A stretch of DNA of 64,000 bases from Mytilus trossulus. Its lineage: Eukaryota; Mollusca; Bivalvia; Mytilida; Mytilidae. The position numbers and the translations under genes were made by a program. The stretch is taken from contig NW_026963295.1 in NCBI RefSeq assembly GCF_036588685.1, positions 5,580,001 through 5,644,000 of the forward strand, given 5' to 3'. The notes beneath the pieces were generated by a model that was not told where the DNA came from, made no database searches, and worked only from the letters and a program-made list of their open reading frames with translations. Within the stretch, counting starts at the first letter, position 1, and every line of letters starts with the position of its first letter. Shown in pieces: positions 60,172-64,000 of the stretch.

Positions 60172-60612
60172 TAATAATACCATTAATTCAGAAATTATTG
60201 CGATGTTTTGGTTATTGAAAAAAAATACAACTGGGTTTTAATCTCAATAATTTAAACTCACATTTTGAAATATTTTAAACAGGTTTTCTTTTTCGTGTCG
60301 CAAATATTAAAAACGCATTAAAGTCTTACAGCTAATTTCCTAATGCATGTAGAGCAACACTTTGGAGTTTTCTTGCTTTGTTTGTATAGTTATAACAGGA
60401 TAAAATTCAATTGAATTTAAATATCATATATGCAAGTTTACATACCTATATGAAGATGTCAATCTAAAACTACAAGGCTTGAAATAAACAATTATACAAA
60501 AAAAGAAAGGAATCCAACCAAACTTTTACTCTACAAGCAGTAGGGAATAAGCTGTAAAGGATAAAATCACAATAATAAATGCACACAATAATTCTGAATT
60601 TACAGTATATAA
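60172..60612. mobile_element. decayed copy of the CTGTAAATTCAG MITE
   Basis: Left end CATTAATTCAGAAATTATTGCG and right end ATTCTGAATTTACAGTA match the ends of the nested MITE at 51183-51377. The middle is longer and rearranged: an internal GCATTAA block at about 60315 is separated from the right end by about 260 bp. Confidence 0.6.
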
Positions 60613-60911
60613 AAGTAAACCATTGTAGGTCAAGGAACTATCTTCAACTTTGGAGAACTGTTAATTGTACATCTATTTTTACCCAGTACACACAACTTTG
60701 ACACATTTTTTGTTACCAACATACAAAAAATCTACAATGCACTTATTATAAATTTAGCAAGGTTTTATTTTGAGAACACCAAATCTGCATGAGGACTACA
60801 GCTTTCCCGTACTAGATTATCCCTGTAAAAATATAAGTTGAATTGTACACATAAATCCACTGAATTTCTTCATTTTCTTTTAAAAATGTCATTACTACAG
60901 TTTATAGGCTG

Positions 60912-61062
60912 TTGCAAATATGTCATGATTTGGTACATGAATTTCTTATGATCGTTTAAACTTCGGTTTTATTGCCTGGAATAGAAAATATTGTCCTTTG
61001 TATATGCAGTGAATACATTTGTGAAAAAAAGTAAGAGCACTAAGTACCGGGTTCTATCTTAA
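60912..61062 (+). repeat. 150-bp direct repeat, downstream copy
   Basis: Partner of 58201-58350: TATGTCATGATTTGGTACAT, TTCGGTTTTATTGCCTGG, CTAAGTACCGGGTTCTATC. Confidence 0.9.
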
Positions 61063-61124
61063 TTGTATCGTTTGGCTAAAAGCACCAAATTTTGAAAGTT
61101 TGAACATTTTTGTACTGTTACAAC

Positions 61125-61447
61125 ACTGTCCCAGGTAAGAAGGAGTGTTGAGATCCCGCTTACATGTTGTGTATGTGCTTGTCCCAAGTCCGGAGCCTGT
61201 AATTCTGTAGTTGTGGTTTGCAGATGTTTTACATATTGTTTTCCGCTAGGTTTTTGTACATTAATTAGGTTGTTAGTTATCTCGTTTGAATTGTTTGAAT
61301 TTTGTCATATCGGGGCCTTTTATAGCTGACTATGCGGTATGGGCTTTGTTCATTGTTGAAGGCATTACGGTGATCTATACTTGTAAATGTCTTTGTCAGT
61401 TGCTCTCTTGTGGAGAGTTGTCTCATTGGCATTCATACAACATCTTC
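61125..61447 (-). repeat. dispersed repeat family B
   Basis: Minus-strand copy: GAGATCCCGCTTACATG, ATCGGGGCCTTTTATAGCTG, TTGTGGAGAGTTGTCTCATTGG. It abuts the left end of the fold-back element. Confidence 0.8.
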
Positions 61448-61452
61448 TTCTT

Positions 61453-62514
61453 TATATATATGTAGGACTCAAATATATGGTGGGTTCCAAATCTATGGCA
61501 GATTCCTAATCTATGGTAAATGTGTCGTCATGCCATCCCAAATCCATGGCAGATTTTTTACAATCCTAATCTATGGCAAGTTTTGTAGTTTCCTAATCTA
61601 TGGCAGATTTTTGTTGTTTCCGAATCTATGGCAGATTTTGTGCAAATGTAGAACAATTAGGCAGTACATATACTATCACTAACTTGTCTTGAATAAGTTG
61701 ACATGTACGACAATGGAAGCATGTCTAAATCATTTGTGAAATAAAAATTCCATAATGGTCAACCAGATTGTGATGTCCAACATAAAAAAAGTGTAAAATT
61801 GATATATACCATAATACCGACATTAGGATTAAAATGATCTTTCCTGGAAAAATAAGCATTTCTTGATCTGTGAATTGTGCCAGTTTAATCCATTTATTAA
61901 AACAACTAGACAAAAAAGTCCATTAACAATCAAGAAAGCAGTTTTTATATAAAACATTTCAACAGTTTGACTTTTCCTTGTTTTGACTTTTTACATTATA
62001 TTTATTTTATTGTTAATCAATCTTTTTTAACTGGTGACGATTTGAGTCAACTTGGTGGTATCCTGTAATTTCATGTTCTCACTTTAAATACTTTGCTAGC
62101 CGTAGACGCTGAAATATTTACTATAATTCTATTCTCAAAATATCCACTACTAAAACAGCTGTGCCTTTCTTCATCGCGGGATTCGGACGGTTCCAGTATA
62201 TCAAATAATTATTATTCGTCCTATAAGATAAAAGATCACAATTTTCTTTAAATTATTGGCAAATTGTTCTAGATGGATTTTTTTAAACACAGGACAACTT
62301 ATATATGATGTGTTATTATATTGTGACGTTATATTTTACTCTTTTTCCTGGAAATTTACGTAGGTCATAAATCTGCCATAGATTAGGAGAAAACAAAAAT
62401 CTACCATAGTCTAGATTTTACGTTTGTAACGTCATATTTGCCATAGATTAGGAATCTGCCATAGATTTGGAACCCGCCATAGATTTGAGTCCTACATATA
62501 TATATATATATATT
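61453..62514. mobile_element. fold-back element with ~75-bp or longer inverted ends
   Basis: The left arm (from TGTAGGACTCAAATATATGG, 61461) and the inverted right arm (ending CATAGATTTGAGTCCTACA, 62495) match over about 75 bp, bordered by (TA)n runs. Both arms contain serial AATCTATGGCAGATT-like palindromic units, which continue in the left arm to 61640 and in the right arm from 62365. The plus frame at 61410-61682, with IYG repeats, is read from these units and is not a gene. The interior (61650-62360) has no coding signal. Confidence 0.75.
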
Positions 62515-62526
62515 TGGATAGATATA

Positions 62527-62720
62527 GGAAGATGTGGTGTGAGTGTCAATGAGACAACTCTCCATCCAAATAACAATTTAAAAAGTAAATCATTATAGGT
62601 TAAAGTACGGCCTTCAACACGGAGCACATTTTTCACAAAAGAACAATTATGTGAAACTGGTAAAACATGATTCAAGGACTTAAAAATTAATTGTGTAAAT
62701 ACTATACAGCACAAAAAAAA
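62527..62720 (+). repeat. family B repeat, 5' part
   Basis: AAGATGTGGTGTGAGTGTC, AATGAGACAACTCTCCATCC, AAAGTACGGCCTTCAACACGG. Opposite orientation to the family B copy on the other side of the fold-back element. Confidence 0.75.
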
Positions 62721-63177
62721 AAAACTTTAATAACGATCTAGTCTATGGTGCAATACAGTACTGCTGTGTTCAAGGCACAACGACCGCATAGTTTCGTCCA
62801 CTGGTTAGTCAATTTATTTTTAAAATCATAACATGTAAATGTACATTGTATCTTCGTTCTTATCTTGAAACTATATATGCATTTGCAAATGGCGACACGC
62901 ATTTTGGTACGAAAGCAGTATAGCAACTCACATTGTCGAAACTTATCAACATATTTCGATCAAATTAAACCAAACACTTTACGCTATCATGCATTTGAAT
63001 GTAATGCATAGTGTAACGGGTCTTTCTTATGTGTTTGCTTTGGAACTTACATTGTTTCGGATTTATGTATCCTGGATCGTAATCTTTGTTGCCCGTTAAC
63101 ATAGGGAACAAACTATACTAGTAAATTTTCGCCGTAAGCTCACTGTAAGAACTGTCTGCATGTATAACGAATATAAA
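62721..63177. other. no recognised feature
   Basis: Nothing supported on either strand. Confidence 0.4.
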
Positions 63178-63315
63178 TGAGAAAAGAAATGGGGAACGTG
63201 TCAAAGCGACAACAACCCGACCATAGAGCAGACATCAGCCAAAGGTCACCAATGAGTCTTCAATGTAGCGAGAAACTCCCGCACCCGGAGGTTTCCTTCA
63301 GCTGGCACCTTAAAA
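63178..63315 (+). repeat. dispersed repeat family E, copy 2
   Basis: GGGGAACGTGTCAAAGCGAC, CGACCATAGAGCAGACATC, CTTCAATGTAGCGAGAAACT, CGCACCCGGAGG. Better preserved than the copy at 59638. SINE-like, about 140 bp. Confidence 0.8.
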
Positions 63316-63481
63316 AAAATTGTATACTGTATACAAAATATGTATAGCGAAGTCTGCTTAATGTTCACAATTCTATCATATAAAAGTACATGTATATACA
63401 ATACATTTAAAGGTTAACAGTTTAGAATTCCAAAACAAAACGATATTTAATTTCAACTCTATAAAGCAACATGCTACTTCA

Positions 63482-63635
63482 TTCTCATCTATAAGACAAC
63501 TAGCTGTTACTCCATTCTCCTCTATAAGACAACTAACTGTTACCTCATTCTCGTTTATAAGACAACTAGCTGTTTAATACTTCATTCTCGTCTATAAGAC
63601 AACTAGCTGTTACTTAATTCTCCTCTATATCACAA
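63482..63635 (+). repeat. 33-bp minisatellite, ~4.6 copies
   Basis: Unit starts TTCTCATCTATAAGACAACT followed by AGCTGTTACTCCA. Starts near 63482, 63515 and 63548; one unit is 37 bp, and the last is truncated. Confidence 0.85.
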
Positions 63636-64000
63636 CTGACCAATACATAAAGTTTTTACAAGATCGTGCTGTAAACATCTGTTCTTGATTTCAAGTCAAA
63701 ATTGCTTTACCGTCTTAAACTTATAAATGTTATTGCATCTCTACTGTGCAACCCATGTACCGTTTAAACTGTCACATTTATCAAGATGAAAGATCATTAA
63801 ACTGATTAAGAACTGACCATCAACTCTTTGACATAATTGACCACGCCACAATAAAATAACAAACCTAAAATAAGAAAATAAAAAGAAAAGGTTATAATTG
63901 CTAGATAACAATTATAAACACATTATTCTAATAACCCTATGCCACACGTCTTATGTATAGTTTATTTTTGCAGTGGTAGAATCCTCCTTGTGAAAGATTT
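63636..64000. other. no recognised feature
   Basis: AT-rich DNA to the end of the window. No acceptor-plus-frame that would continue the exon at 58661 was found. Confidence 0.4.

Noticed and set aside
58201-61062. 150-bp direct repeats as LTRs of a retroelement
   Set aside because: No reverse transcriptase, gag, primer-binding site or polypurine tract lies between them, and the ends lack a TG...CA pattern.
61410-61682. 90-codon frame with repeated IYG phrases, looking like a repeat protein
   Set aside because: The phrases come from serial AATCTATGGCAGATT-like DNA units in the arm of a fold-back element.

Overview
The window looks like nuclear DNA of a bivalve mollusc, most likely a mussel (Mytilus or a close relative). 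It is AT-rich, has interrupted genes with GT/AG introns, and is crowded with short interspersed repeats of types I recall from mussel genomes. That attribution is from memory, not from a search. No prokaryotic features, rRNA genes, intact tRNA genes or CRISPR arrays were seen.

Layout. 1-8.6 kb is gene-poor DNA with two copies of a dispersed repeat (family A), a decayed LINE reverse-transcriptase fragment (3489-4332, minus) and another dispersed repeat. 8.66-16.5 kb holds two diverged tandem copies of a 3-kb segment, one of which carries an extra 0.87-kb MITE-like insertion. 19.27-34.13 kb is the one clear gene: a 13-coding-exon zinc transporter of the ZIP/LIV-1 group (SLC39A12/SLC39A4-like), plus strand, whose splice phases I could chain from start to stop codon. 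Its introns are full of repeats, including a TTAA-flanked MITE and a CpG-dense patch.

Only about 190 bp past its stop codon a satellite-like array begins (34.3-44.3 kb). It has a 1555-bp monomer made of two related halves plus a segment that includes dispersed repeat family A. A stray piece of the array lies at 45.9 kb. 46.5-49.5 kb carries three more tandem arrays (38-bp, 30-bp and ~155-bp units). 50237-53960 is a 3.7-kb DNA transposon-like element with perfect 31-bp terminal inverted repeats and a 7-bp target duplication. No transposase was recognised in it, and it contains a nested MITE and two internal tandem repeats.

54-64 kb is a patchwork of MITEs (one PIF/Harbinger-like with a TAA target duplication), SINE-like repeats, a fold-back element and a 33-bp minisatellite. 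In this stretch a single coding exon (58661-58978) resembles the N-terminus of Mutator-like-transposase-domain proteins that are expanded in bivalves.

The only gene whose product can be described with confidence is the ZIP transporter. Everything else is mostly repeat biology: satellite formation, nested transposons and tandem duplication. Most short open frames in the window are chance frames in AT-rich DNA or frames inside repeats.
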